Counted from the first letter of the stretch, positions 29,619 to 39,920 are shown. The stretch is DNA of 64,000 nt from JBBDWJ01 sp963824095 (GCA_963824095.1 CAWGNS010000008.1:1922001-1986000), one strand, 5' to 3'. Notes: generated by a model from the sequence alone, not told the origin. Made by a program: numbers and translations.

Positions 29619-29631
29619 GCGCCTGTCTCTA
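29619..29631. repeat. Half-copy of the family A repeat end
   Basis: GCGCCTGTCTCTA, 13 nt, exactly matches the right end of the family A elements (for example 3227-3239). The left arm is absent. It sits in the 49-nt gap between sdhA and sdhB, next to a 10-nt direct repeat AATCAGCCAT (29637-29646 and 29651-29660), the second copy of which contains the sdhB ATG. Confidence 0.5.
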
Positions 29632-29658
29632 TTGGAAATCAGCCATCGGGAATCAGCC

Positions 29659-30405
29659 ATGAATCTGACGCTAAAAGTCTGGAGACAAAAGAACCGCCAA
29701 AACAAAGGCGGCTTCGAAACCTACCAGGTCAGCGAGATCCTTCCCGAGATGTCGTTCCTCGAAATGCTCGACGTGCTCAACCAGGACCTCATTGAGAAGG
29801 GTCTCGAACCGGTCGCCTTCGATCACGATTGCCGCGAAGGCATTTGCGGCATGTGCTCGCTGATGATCAACGGCATCTCCCACGGGCCCGAGGCGGCCAC
29901 CACCACCTGCCAGCTTTACATGCGCAAGTTCAGCGACGGCGATACGATTACGATCGAGCCGTTCCGCGCCGCCGCGTTCCCCATCGTCCGCGATCTGGTG
30001 GTGGATCGCAGCGCGTTCGATCGCATCCTGCGCTCGGGCGGCTTTGTCTCGGTGAGCACCGGCGGTGCGCCCGACGCCAACCTGATTGCCGTCCCCAAAG
30101 AGAAGGCGGATCGCGCCATGGACGCGGCCGCCTGCATCGGTTGCGGCGCTTGTGTCGCGGCCTGCAAGAACGCCTCGGCCTCGCTGTTTGTGGCCGCCAA
30201 GGTCGCCCACCTGGCGCAACTGCCCCAAGGCCAAGCCGAGCGCTATCGCCGGGTCAAGGCGGTGGTCGAGGCCATGGATGCCGAGGGCTTCGGCAGTTGC
30301 ACCAACACCTACGACTGTCAGGCGGTCTGCCCTGAAAACATCAGCGTGGACTTCATCGCCGATATGAATCGCGACTACCGCAAGGCTTTGCTTAGCGGCG
30401 AGTAG
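29659..30405 (+). CDS. sdhB: Succinate dehydrogenase iron-sulfur subunit
   Basis: 248 residues from the ATG at 29659; an in-frame TTG at 29632 adds nine residues derived from the repeat next to it and is rejected. The three cluster motifs are CREGICGMC plus a downstream Cys in TTTCQLYM for [2Fe-2S], CIGCGACVAAC for [4Fe-4S], and CTNTYDCQAVCP for [3Fe-4S]. It wires SdhA to the haem-containing anchor. No clear Shine-Dalgarno site precedes the start, and coupling from sdhA across 49 nt is possible. Confidence 0.95.
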   Translation: MNLTLKVWRQKNRQNKGGFETYQVSEILPEMSFLEMLDVLNQDLIEKGLEPVAFDHDCREGICGMCSLMINGISHGPEAATTTCQLYMRKFSDGDTITIEPFRAAAFPIVRDLVVDRSAFDRILRSGGFVSVSTGGAPDANLIAVPKEKADRAMDAAACIGCGACVAACKNASASLFVAAKVAHLAQLPQGQAERYRRVKAVVEAMDAEGFGSCTNTYDCQAVCPENISVDFIADMNRDYRKALLSGE

Positions 30406-30521
30406 GCGAGCGCCGGCGCCACCCGACGAGCGGCCCGAATAAGACCTGCACAAGCCCGGTCGCTACTCAATCCATTGCCCCTCAGCTTTGGCTTTGGCGT
30501 TGACGCTTTGGAGTGGGCCCT

Positions 30522-30554
30522 GCCCTTTGCACAGGCCGGAGGCCTGCGCCACTT
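30522..30554. repeat. Family B hairpin, left copy
   Basis: Palindromic unit with stem CAGGCC/GGCCTG around GGA (30532-30546), extended by GC/GC outside a mismatch. Thirty bases are an exact inverted copy of the unit at 31545-31575. The two copies bracket the alpha/beta hydrolase gene. This one ends about 10 nt from the hydrolase stop codon. Confidence 0.7.
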
Positions 30555-30564
30555 GTCGCCATCG

Positions 30565-31491
30565 CTACTTCGCCGTTAGTAGCCCTCGCCCGTACAGCCA
30601 GTCGGCCAGTCTCCTTGGCCACGAGGAGAGTGCCAGATCGGTAGGCGCCAGGCCGACCCCGTGCGGACCGTGCTCGTAGATGTGCAACTCGGCCGGAACC
30701 CCTGCCTTGCGCAGCGCCAGATAAAACAACACGCTGTTTTCCGCGGGCACGCCGTGGTCCTCGTTGGTATGGAACAGGAACGTCGGCGGCGTATCCGCCG
30801 TCACCTGGTTCTCGTTCGATAGCGACGCCACCAGCTTGGGATCCGGGTCGTCGCCCAGCAGATTCCGCAGCGAACCCTTGTGCGTATATTCGGTGGTAAA
30901 CGAAATCACCGGATACGCCAGAATCGCAAAGTCCGGTCGCGAGCTCATGCGGTCGATCTCTTCGGCCGCCTGGGGATCGCCACGGTCAAAATGAGTTTCT
31001 GCCGTCGAAGCCAGGTGGCCGCCGGCCGAAAAACCCCAGATCCCCACACGCGAGCGGTCGATGTGGAACTTGTCGGCATTCAGCCGCACGTAGCGCAGCG
31101 CGCGCTGCGCGTCGTTGAGCGGGGCCGGATGATGATAGCGCGGACCCAGACGGTACTTGAGCACGAAGGCCGCCACCCCAATCGAGTTCAGCCAGCGCGC
31201 GATCTGCGTGCCCTCGTGGTCCATCGCCAGGACGCGGTAGCCGCCGCCGGGGCACACGACCACGGCCGCGCCGGTGGCGCGCGGCTCGTCCACCGGATAG
31301 AGCGACAGCGTCGGACGATCGACATCCTCGTTGCCGACGGCTCCTGGAGCCCCACCGGGCCACAGCACGACAACCTCGGGTTCGGGGCCCTGCGGCTGGG
31401 CGTGCAACCATCCGGTTGCTACCCACGCAAAACCAACCGCCAGCAACAAGCGAACGCTCGTCCGCGTCGCATCAAGAAAACGAAAATTCAT
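30565..31491 (-). CDS. Secreted alpha/beta hydrolase (esterase/lipase family)
   Basis: 308 residues from the ATG at 31491. The frame continues upstream to 31620, but that part is translated family B repeat and is rejected. A signal peptide (VRLLLAVGFAWVATGWLHAQ) precedes the enzyme. The nucleophile elbow is GFSAGG with Ser155; PGGGY near 82 gives the oxyanion hole; Asp245 (NEDHGVP) and His277 (EHGPHG) complete the triad. The layout resembles the BD-FAE/acetyl-xylan esterase-like group of periplasmic hydrolases acting on plant-derived esters. The actual substrate is not deducible. It is monocistronic. Confidence 0.88.
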   Translation of the reverse strand: MNFRFLDATRTSVRLLLAVGFAWVATGWLHAQPQGPEPEVVVLWPGGAPGAVGNEDVDRPTLSLYPVDEPRATGAAVVVCPGGGYRVLAMDHEGTQIARWLNSIGVAAFVLKYRLGPRYHHPAPLNDAQRALRYVRLNADKFHIDRSRVGIWGFSAGGHLASTAETHFDRGDPQAAEEIDRMSSRPDFAILAYPVISFTTEYTHKGSLRNLLGDDPDPKLVASLSNENQVTADTPPTFLFHTNEDHGVPAENSVLFYLALRKAGVPAELHIYEHGPHGVGLAPTDLALSSWPRRLADWLYGRGLLTAK

Positions 31492-31544
31492 AGCTTTACC
31501 CCATCGTGCGAACAAACCCAAACAGGACTCCAATTCTACACCCC

Positions 31545-31575
31545 AGTGGCGCAGGCCTCCGGCCTGTGCAAAGGC
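31545..31575. repeat. Family B hairpin, right copy
   Basis: Exact inverted copy (30 of 30 core bases) of the unit at 30522-30554, located 54 nt upstream of the hydrolase ATG. The remaining 220 bases up to 31795 contain no gene or clear promoter that I can support. Confidence 0.7.
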
Positions 31576-31795
31576 AAAGAATCGCCCCGAAACCACCAGG
31601 AACGGCACCCAAGCATCCAACTACGAACGCTGCCTCCACTCTTCCACCGTCACGCCGCACAGACCATCGAAACACAGCGTCCATCCATACGCGCCCTGGC
31701 CGCGCGCCAAGCCGCACCCGAAACCACAGCGATATGAGCCCTCGCTACACTGATACTGGAAGCGCCTTCGCCGCTCGTTCCCACTCCCAACACTT

Positions 31796-32815
31796 ATGAC
31801 CCACACCATCACCCTGATTCCCGGAGACGGCATCGGCCCGGAAGTCACGCGAGCCACCGTGCGAGCCGTCGAGGCCACAGGCGTCGCGATCCAATGGGAG
31901 GAGGTGGAAGCCGGCGCGGGCGCCGTCGAAAAACACGGCAAACCGCTTCCCGACTATGTGCTCGAATCGCTGCGGAGCACCAGTGTGGGGCTCAAAGGCC
32001 CTATCGGCACGCCCGTCGGCGGCGGATTCGCGAGCGTCAACGTCGCGATGCGCCGGGCGCTCGATCTCTACGTGAACTACCGTCCGGCGCGCGCGTTGCC
32101 GGGCATCCCCTCGCGATTCGCCGAACTCGATCTCGACCTGGTTCTGTTCCGCGAAAACACCGAGGGACTCTATTCCGGCCTGGAGCACGAGGTCGTACCC
32201 GGGGTTGTCGAAAGCCTCAAGATCATCACGGAAAAGGCCAGCCTGCGCATCGCCCGCTACGCCTTCGAATTCGCCCGCAAGCACGGCCGCAAGAAGGTCA
32301 CCGCGTTGCACAAGGCCAACATCATGAAGCTCAGTGACGGTCTGTTTCTACGCTGCGCGCGCGAGGTAGCCGCCGAGTTTGCCGGCATCCAATACGAAGA
32401 GTTGATCATCGACAATGCCTGCATGCAGTTGGTGCTCGCGCCGGAAAAGTTCGACGTGCTGGTAGCGGAGAACCTCTACGGCGATATCGTTTCGGACCTG
32501 TGCGCGGGTCTGGTGGGCGGGCTGGGCCTGGTGCCGGGGGCCAACATCGGCGACCACTGTGCGGTGTTCGAGGCCGTCCACGGCAGCGCGCCCGACATCG
32601 CGGGCAAAGGCGTTGCCAACCCGACGGCCCTGATGCGCGCCGGCGCGCAAATGCTCGCTCACGTCGACGAGCCCGAGGCCTCGCAGCGCCTGCGAAAGGC
32701 CATCCGCGCCGTATACGCGGAAGGGAAAACGCTGACCCGCGACATCGGTGGCGGCGCCTCGACGGAGGAGTTCGGCGATGCGGTGATCGCGAAAATGGAG
32801 AGCCCCGCGGGATAG
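31796..32815 (+). CDS. NAD-dependent isocitrate dehydrogenase (IDH/IPMDH family)
   Basis: 339 residues. The fold begins with LIPGDGIGPEV; the substrate-binding region is FRENTEGLYSGLEHEV, followed by the Lys and Asp metal residues in LHKANIMKLSDG and NLYGDIVSDL. The signature near the C-terminus is VHGSAPDIAGKGVANP. The RENTEG-Y-SG pattern fits isocitrate rather than isopropylmalate dehydrogenases. An NAD-linked enzyme with homoisocitrate or tartrate as substrate is less likely but possible. The role in the TCA cycle suits its position 1.4 kb from the sdh operon, although the two are not co-transcribed. Confidence 0.88.
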   Translation: MTHTITLIPGDGIGPEVTRATVRAVEATGVAIQWEEVEAGAGAVEKHGKPLPDYVLESLRSTSVGLKGPIGTPVGGGFASVNVAMRRALDLYVNYRPARALPGIPSRFAELDLDLVLFRENTEGLYSGLEHEVVPGVVESLKIITEKASLRIARYAFEFARKHGRKKVTALHKANIMKLSDGLFLRCAREVAAEFAGIQYEELIIDNACMQLVLAPEKFDVLVAENLYGDIVSDLCAGLVGGLGLVPGANIGDHCAVFEAVHGSAPDIAGKGVANPTALMRAGAQMLAHVDEPEASQRLRKAIRAVYAEGKTLTRDIGGGASTEEFGDAVIAKMESPAG

Positions 32816-32846
32816 TGCGCGACAGAGCACGTCGCCACTCATCTCA

Positions 32847-32957
32847 CTCAGAGCCGCGGGCGTGAGCCCGCTCTGAGCAGTCAGGTTCTTCTGCCGAGGT
32901 CCGAGTACGCCGAAAATACAGGGCATCGCAGCGCGGGCTTACGCCCGCGGCTCTGAG
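32847..32957. repeat. Family C hairpin pair, inverted
   Basis: The first unit (32847-32877) has outer stem CTCAGAGC/GCTCTGAG, inner stem GGGC/GCCC and loop GTGA. The second unit (32932-32957) is an inverted copy with stem CGCGGGC/GCCCGCG; its loop reads GTAA on the opposite strand. Both loops are of the GNRA type. The pair lies between two convergent genes and may work as a bidirectional terminator, though neither unit is followed by a good T-run. Confidence 0.65.
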
Positions 32958-33001
32958 TAGCAAGGCGACCCGACGGCGCTGTTCGATGAAGCGATCTCCG
33001 G

Positions 33002-35347
<2,346 letters not shown>

Positions 35348-35406
35348 TCCGCTTGGACCTCTTCCGAGCGTGCCATGATTGCGCACGGGAAGGCGAGGCG
35401 TGCGAG

Positions 35407-36261
35407 CTACTGCGTCACACCGGGGAAGCGGAAGAAAGAAGCCAGAGCCAGTACTATTATGCCAAAAATGACGCGGTAGTAAATGAAGACCTTCAAAGTT
35501 CGTACTTGCAGGTAGCGGATGAACAGGGCGATGACGGCGTACCCGGCGATCGCGCTGACGGCGATGCCGACCACGAAAGGCATGTACATGTCGGGTGGGA
35601 CGCCGCCCTGCTTCCAGATGTCGAGGGCGGTCTTGGCCGCGGCGCCCAGGATGATCGGCGACGAGAGCAGGAATGAAAAGCGGGCCGCCGCCGGGCGGTT
35701 GACGCCGCGAAACAGAGCGGCCGAGATCGTGATGCCCGACCGCGAGCACCCCGGGACCAGCGCCAACATCTGAGCGAAGCCGATGATCATGGCATCCCGG
35801 AAGGAAATATGTCCGAGATCAAGCCGGAACGTTCCGGCGCGTTCGGCCCAAGCCAGCACCAGCCCGATCGCCACCAGCATGAAGCCGATGACCAGCGGGC
35901 TGCGCAGCACGCTTTCGACGTAGTCTTGCAGCAACAGGCCGGCAATGCCGGCTGGGATCGTCGCCGCCACCAGGAACCAGAACAGCCTGGGGTTATCGTA
36001 GAGGTCGTTGTCGGGGTCGCCCGGCTCGGGCGGCAGCACCTTGCGCCCAAAAGCCAGAAACACCAGCCGGATCCAGGTCTTGGCGAAATAAAGCAGCACC
36101 GCGGCCAGCGTGCCGATATGCAGCGCGATGTCGAACAGCAGGCCCTGGTCTTTCCATCCCATCAGCCACGGGACGAGGATCAGGTGGGCCGTACTGCTGA
36201 CGGGCAGAAATTCCGTGGCCGCCTGGACCAATGCCAGGATCACCGCTTGAATCAGGGGCAT
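35407..36261 (-). CDS. uppP: Undecaprenyl-diphosphatase
   Basis: 284 residues, an eight-helix membrane protein. The two catalytic motifs are AATEFLPVSSTAH (usual form E/Q-xxx-E-FLPVSSxxH, residues about 14-26) and PGCSRSGITI with the essential Ser-Arg pair. The enzyme dephosphorylates undecaprenyl pyrophosphate, recycling the lipid carrier for peptidoglycan, and its loss gives bacitracin sensitivity. The gene lies 9 nt after the LarA-like gene and just before ftsK, so the three probably share a transcript. Confidence 0.95.
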   Translation of the reverse strand: MPLIQAVILALVQAATEFLPVSSTAHLILVPWLMGWKDQGLLFDIALHIGTLAAVLLYFAKTWIRLVFLAFGRKVLPPEPGDPDNDLYDNPRLFWFLVAATIPAGIAGLLLQDYVESVLRSPLVIGFMLVAIGLVLAWAERAGTFRLDLGHISFRDAMIIGFAQMLALVPGCSRSGITISAALFRGVNRPAAARFSFLLSSPIILGAAAKTALDIWKQGGVPPDMYMPFVVGIAVSAIAGYAVIALFIRYLQVRTLKVFIYYRVIFGIIVLALASFFRFPGVTQ

Positions 36262-36270
36262 GTTCGGGGG

Positions 36271-37548
36271 TTAGTGCGCGACCGCTTCGGCAGCAAACAG
36301 ACTGACGAGGTTTCCTTCGTTATCGAACGACAGTTCCTGCGGCTCGCCCACAATTTCGATTTGCGGGTTAGAGCGCAACTCGGGAAGCAGGTTTTCGCTC
36401 ACCATCATCTCGCCCAGCTCCAGCGTGTTGCGAATCCAGACAATCGTGCACTCGCTGACGTCGAGCTTGCCGCAGGTGGCGATCAGTTTCTCGATGCAGG
36501 TGCGGTCGTCGGGGAAGTGCATCGGCGTGAACGCCGGCTGCGTCGTCGAAGACGTGAGGCCGTTAATCCACGTGGCGTTGTAGTCGATTTTCTCGAACAA
36601 CCGATCGGTGATCATGTCGGCGAAGCCCATGCCGATGGCATTGCCGTAGCTCAGCTCGGCGAGATCGCGGACGAAGATCCGGCGGACCAGCGGCACGCCG
36701 GGCCAGGGGTTGGGGCCGTCGACGCTGCGGTTGATGACTTTGGTATCCATGCCCGCGCCGCTAATGTTCTTGCCCATCTCGTCGATGATCAGCAAATCGG
36801 TTTCCGCGGCGGGAATGTTGGGTTTCCAGGACTTGGCAAGCGCCAGCAGATCTTCTTCCCGCGGCGTCATTCCCGCGGCGCCCAGCGCGTGCACTTCGGC
36901 CGTGTTGTGATAGGCGTCTTCGAGAATCGCAAGCCCCCCCAGCATCTTGCCGGTGCCCAGGATCAGGCCGCCGACGCTGCGGATCACCTGGTCCATGCCG
37001 ATGCGCAGAGCCCAGCAATGGTAGCGGCGCGCGCCGGCCCATTTGCCCAGCCCGATCGCCATCATCTTGTGGATGCCGCTTTCGAGCTTGCCATCGAAGT
37101 CGGTGTGCCACTTGACGCGTCCGCACAGCATCACGCCGTCGCATTCGTATGCCTGACGGTCCATGACGACTTCGATGCCCTCGGAGGTCGTGCCGACGTC
37201 GACGACGTCGAGCGAGCTGACGACGGGCACACCCATCGTTTCTTCGGTGATGCCGTAGTGCGCCAGAACGTCGGCCTGTCCCTCGGCCGTCGCCGCGCCA
37301 TGGCTACCCATCACGGGAATGATGAACGGATGGACCCCGCGCGACTTCCAGAACTCGATCACCGCTCGCACGATCACGTCGATGTTCGTGATTCCGCGGC
37401 TTCCGGCGCCCACGGCAATGCGGCTGCCCGCCGGCACCTTCCGCGCCCACTCGGCTTCTTCCATGGCGCGGCGAACCGCGCCGACTACGTCGGAGAGACG
37501 CCGGTCTTCGAAATGCTGTTTGACAGGGACCAGTTTCTGGAGACGCAT
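36271..37548 (-). CDS. LarA-like (lactate racemase domain, DUF2088) protein
   Basis: 425 residues from the ATG at 37548; the longer frame to 37992 overlaps ruvX and has no family support. Residues matching the nickel-pincer site of LarA are present in the right order: His83 (GSHGA), then WHTDFDGKLESGIHKMM with His148, Lys154 and His160. Characterised LarA racemises lactate using a nickel-pincer nucleotide made by LarB, LarC and LarE; relatives act on other 2-hydroxyacids. No larBCE genes are in the window. The substrate is therefore unassigned. TATAAT lies 9 nt before the ATG. Confidence 0.85.
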   Translation of the reverse strand: MRLQKLVPVKQHFEDRRLSDVVGAVRRAMEEAEWARKVPAGSRIAVGAGSRGITNIDVIVRAVIEFWKSRGVHPFIIPVMGSHGAATAEGQADVLAHYGITEETMGVPVVSSLDVVDVGTTSEGIEVVMDRQAYECDGVMLCGRVKWHTDFDGKLESGIHKMMAIGLGKWAGARRYHCWALRIGMDQVIRSVGGLILGTGKMLGGLAILEDAYHNTAEVHALGAAGMTPREEDLLALAKSWKPNIPAAETDLLIIDEMGKNISGAGMDTKVINRSVDGPNPWPGVPLVRRIFVRDLAELSYGNAIGMGFADMITDRLFEKIDYNATWINGLTSSTTQPAFTPMHFPDDRTCIEKLIATCGKLDVSECTIVWIRNTLELGEMMVSENLLPELRSNPQIEIVGEPQELSFDNEGNLVSLFAAEAVAH

Positions 37549-37557
37549 TTGCTTCCC

Positions 37558-37584
37558 ATTATATCGGTTCGTTAGAAAACGAAC
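37558..37584 (-). promoter_or_regulatory. TATAAT box with upstream perfect inverted repeat
   Basis: The minus-strand TATAAT (37558-37563) ends 9 nt before the LarA-like ATG. Four bases further upstream lies GTTCGTT/AACGAAC with a 4-nt centre (37567-37584), a perfect 7+7 palindrome placed where a repressor would block RNA polymerase. No matching second copy was found in the window. Confidence 0.5.
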
Positions 37585-37743
37585 GTCATGTAGTGTACCA
37601 GCCGGTACAGGATTTCGTGCGTCAAAACCCATCGGCGCCAACACCGCCCGCGGCGCTGCCAGACCAGCTTGAAACGCCGGGAGCGGCGGGCATGCAGCGC
37701 AGAGGCGCTTTTTTCGACGGCCAGGATGACCCATCAAGTCTCG

Positions 37744-37749
37744 TATAAT
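37744..37749 (+). promoter_or_regulatory. TATAAT -10 box 9 nt before ruvX
   Basis: A perfect TATAAT ends 9 nt before the ATG at 37759. GAGG, a possible Shine-Dalgarno site, directly follows the box and would lie upstream of the predicted +1, so either transcription starts earlier or the mRNA is nearly leaderless. Confidence 0.45.
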
Positions 37750-37758
37750 GAGGTACAT

Positions 37759-38229
37759 ATGAAAGATCTGCGAGGCCGCATCCTGGCGCTCGATCTGGGC
37801 AAGCGCCGGATCGGGTTGGCGGTGAGCGACGAGTTGGGTTTTACGGCCCAAGGCCTTCCCACCCTGCAGCGCACCAACAAGGCGGAAGACCTCGAAGCCC
37901 TCAGCAGATTGATCCGGGAGAAGAGCGTCGCACTCGTCGTCGTCGGCCAGCCGCTTCACATGAGCGGAACGGTGGGCCGGCAGGCAAACCACGCGGCGCA
38001 GTTTGCCCGCACGCTGCAGACGACCACCAACGTGGAAGTGCGGCTCTGGGATGAGCGGCTAACGACCGTCGAGGCCGGACGCATTCTCCGGCAGGGCGGC
38101 GTCAGCCGGGAGAAACATAAGGCGGCCATCGATCGGCTCTCAGCCGTTTTGATTTTGCAGAGCTATCTCGATTACCGGACGGGGCAGGCTGCCGAGGTGG
38201 ACGGTCGCGCGGGAGCGCCGCAAGAATAA
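37759..38229 (+). CDS. ruvX: Putative pre-16S rRNA nuclease / Holliday junction resolvase homologue YqgF
   Basis: 156 residues from the ATG at 37759; the frame extends to 37669 but the extension has no family match. An RNase H-like fold is shown by ILALDLGKRRIGLAVSD (acidic Asp12), the VVVGQPLHMSG strand-loop, WDERLTT, and IDRLSAVLILQSYLD with the last acidic residues. E. coli YqgF matures the 5' end of 16S rRNA, and the family was first proposed as resolvases. The usual partner mltG follows 75 nt downstream. Confidence 0.93.
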   Translation: MKDLRGRILALDLGKRRIGLAVSDELGFTAQGLPTLQRTNKAEDLEALSRLIREKSVALVVVGQPLHMSGTVGRQANHAAQFARTLQTTTNVEVRLWDERLTTVEAGRILRQGGVSREKHKAAIDRLSAVLILQSYLDYRTGQAAEVDGRAGAPQE

Positions 38230-38304
38230 ACATCCCGACCGCTGCCCGCGCCCAGACGGAACGCGGACGCCTTCGCGACAGTCCTCTAAGATGGAACCGG
38301 CGAA

Positions 38305-39303
38305 ATGAAGAAATCCACGCTCTGGAAGGTCGTCGCTGTGGATGCCGTGCTGCTGGCCGGAATCGTGGCTGGGGCGGTGTCTCTCACTTCGCCCTACAAG
38401 GGACACGACGGGCCCGTGGTGATGATGATCGAGCCGGGAACGTCGAGCCGCACCATCGGCGCGAAGCTGGAGGCCGAAGGCGTGGTTCGCTCGCGCTGGT
38501 TGTTTCTTGCGGCGCGGGCGGTGAACCGGAACTCGAAACTCTTCGCCGGCGAATACAGGTTCGAACAGCCCATGTCGGTTTGGCAGGTCTACGATCAGAT
38601 CGCCTCGGGCAAAGTGCTGCAACACGCGTTCACGGTGCGCGAGGGCCTCAGCCGGTTCGAAATTGCCTCACTTCTGGAGAGCGGCGGATTCACCACCCGC
38701 GACGCCTTTCTGGCGGAAAGCGACAAGACGGACCGCATCCGCGATCTGGCGCCGGAAGCCAGGAACCTGGAGGGCTTCCTGTATCCGGAAACCTACCAGG
38801 CGACGCGGCCGTTTTCCGCGGCGCAGTTGGTCGACATGATGGTGGCGCGATTCCGGTCCGTCTTCGAAGAACTCTCGCGGGGGCGTTCCCCCAAGCTCAC
38901 CCCCTACGAGTTGGTGACCCTGGCGTCGATGATCGAAAAGGAAACCGGCGTCGGCGGCGAACGTAAGCTGGTGGCTTCGGTATTCTATAACCGGCTCGAC
39001 AAGCGCATGCTGCTGCAGTGCGACCCGACGGTGATCTACGGGCTGGTTTTGGAAGACCGCTACCAGGGCCGCCTGACGCGCGACGATCTGGCCGTCCCGC
39101 ATGGCTACAACACCTATGTTCACACGGGGCTGCCGCCGGGCCCGATCGCCAATCCCGGCCGAGCTTCCCTGGAGGCAGCGTTCGACCCGGCCGATACCAA
39201 CTACCTCTATTTTGTGGCCCAGGCCCACGGCGAAGGCCACGTCTTCTCGGAGTCCCTTCAGGCACACAATCGCGCCGTGGGGGCCTATCGGCGGAGCCGC
39301 TAG
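38305..39303 (+). CDS. mltG: Endolytic murein transglycosylase MltG
   Basis: 332 residues with one N-terminal membrane helix (VVAVDAVLLAGIVAGAV). A LysM-like region (about 35-100) precedes the YceG catalytic domain. The signature LASMIEKETGVGGERKLVASVFYNRL contains the catalytic Glu211, and CDPTVIYGL follows. MltG cuts nascent glycan strands at the membrane and sets their length. The ruvX-mltG pairing is conserved in many bacteria. The start ATG sits 9 nt after a weak GGAACC; the preceding stop is 75 nt upstream. Confidence 0.95.
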   Translation: MKKSTLWKVVAVDAVLLAGIVAGAVSLTSPYKGHDGPVVMMIEPGTSSRTIGAKLEAEGVVRSRWLFLAARAVNRNSKLFAGEYRFEQPMSVWQVYDQIASGKVLQHAFTVREGLSRFEIASLLESGGFTTRDAFLAESDKTDRIRDLAPEARNLEGFLYPETYQATRPFSAAQLVDMMVARFRSVFEELSRGRSPKLTPYELVTLASMIEKETGVGGERKLVASVFYNRLDKRMLLQCDPTVIYGLVLEDRYQGRLTRDDLAVPHGYNTYVHTGLPPGPIANPGRASLEAAFDPADTNYLYFVAQAHGEGHVFSESLQAHNRAVGAYRRSR

Positions 39304-39305
39304 CG

Positions 39306-39902
39306 GTGGCTGCCCGCCAGGCCAGAGGCCCTAGCATTAAGTCGTTCATACTGCAGTATTTAAAGGAAAACTCTCCGGGTCTGGTGGATAGCCGGGTGCT
39401 GGCCGACATTTGTCGTGAAGCGGCCCGCGCGCTGCAGCGCGACAAGCCGGTCTCGCGATCCTACGTGCTCGAGGTGCTGGGCGAAACCGAAGTCCCGATC
39501 GACCGCGCGCTCGGGGGGCTTCCCGTGGACCTGCGAGGCCGCGTGCATTCTCACGATCGGGAAGTGGCCGCGGCATCGCTGGCCGATATGGCCGGAGAAT
39601 ACGAGGCCGCGCGCTCCTTGGGCGACAAAACGAGGATGGCGGATTGCCGGAGGGCCGTGCTGCAGGCCAAAGACCGGCTGAAGCTTCTGCTCCGCCGGAC
39701 CAACCTGGCGCCGCAAAAAAAAGAGGAGAAACACGAGCTTCTGCAGTGGTTTCTGGTTTGGCTCGAAGCGCCGCCGCTGTTCCCGGCCTGGCTCGCGTTG
39801 CGGTTGAAAGCGGCCGGAACGGGCGTTTCCGGGGCGGCCCGGGAGAGAACCCAGCCGGCAGACGAACTAGCCGCCGAGCCGTCTCCGGATGCCGAGCCCT
39901 AA
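39306..39902 (+). CDS. Uncharacterised protein downstream of mltG
   Basis: 198 residues from the GTG at 39306, only 2 nt after the mltG stop; the frame is open further upstream but there it only shadows mltG. The sequence is mostly helical and charged. Residues 10-80 look like a small compact domain (IKSFILQYLKENSPGLVDSR), 85-140 a possible coiled coil rich in Arg/Lys/Glu, and the end a Pro/Glu tail. A hydrophobic stretch LLQWFLVWLEAPPLFPAWLAL (about 147-168) could be a membrane-associated helix. I do not recognise the family. The tight spacing suggests translational coupling with mltG and an envelope-related role. Confidence 0.6.
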   Translation: MAARQARGPSIKSFILQYLKENSPGLVDSRVLADICREAARALQRDKPVSRSYVLEVLGETEVPIDRALGGLPVDLRGRVHSHDREVAAASLADMAGEYEAARSLGDKTRMADCRRAVLQAKDRLKLLLRRTNLAPQKKEEKHELLQWFLVWLEAPPLFPAWLALRLKAAGTGVSGAARERTQPADELAAEPSPDAEP

Positions 39903-39920
39903 GCGTGCGCAGCAGATTGA

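Noticed and set aside
30522..31575. Hydrolase gene with inverted repeats as a true insertion sequence
   Set aside because: No transposase, and the 30-nt units are internal palindromes of the kind scattered elsewhere in the window; kept only as a repeat-bracketing observation.
31492..31620. 43-residue N-terminal extension of the alpha/beta hydrolase
   Set aside because: It is the translation of a family B repeat and would hide the signal peptide.
35348..35749. 134-residue N-terminal extension of FtsK
   Set aside because: It shadows uppP in another phase; the ATG at 35347 has a good ribosome site and starts the membrane domain.
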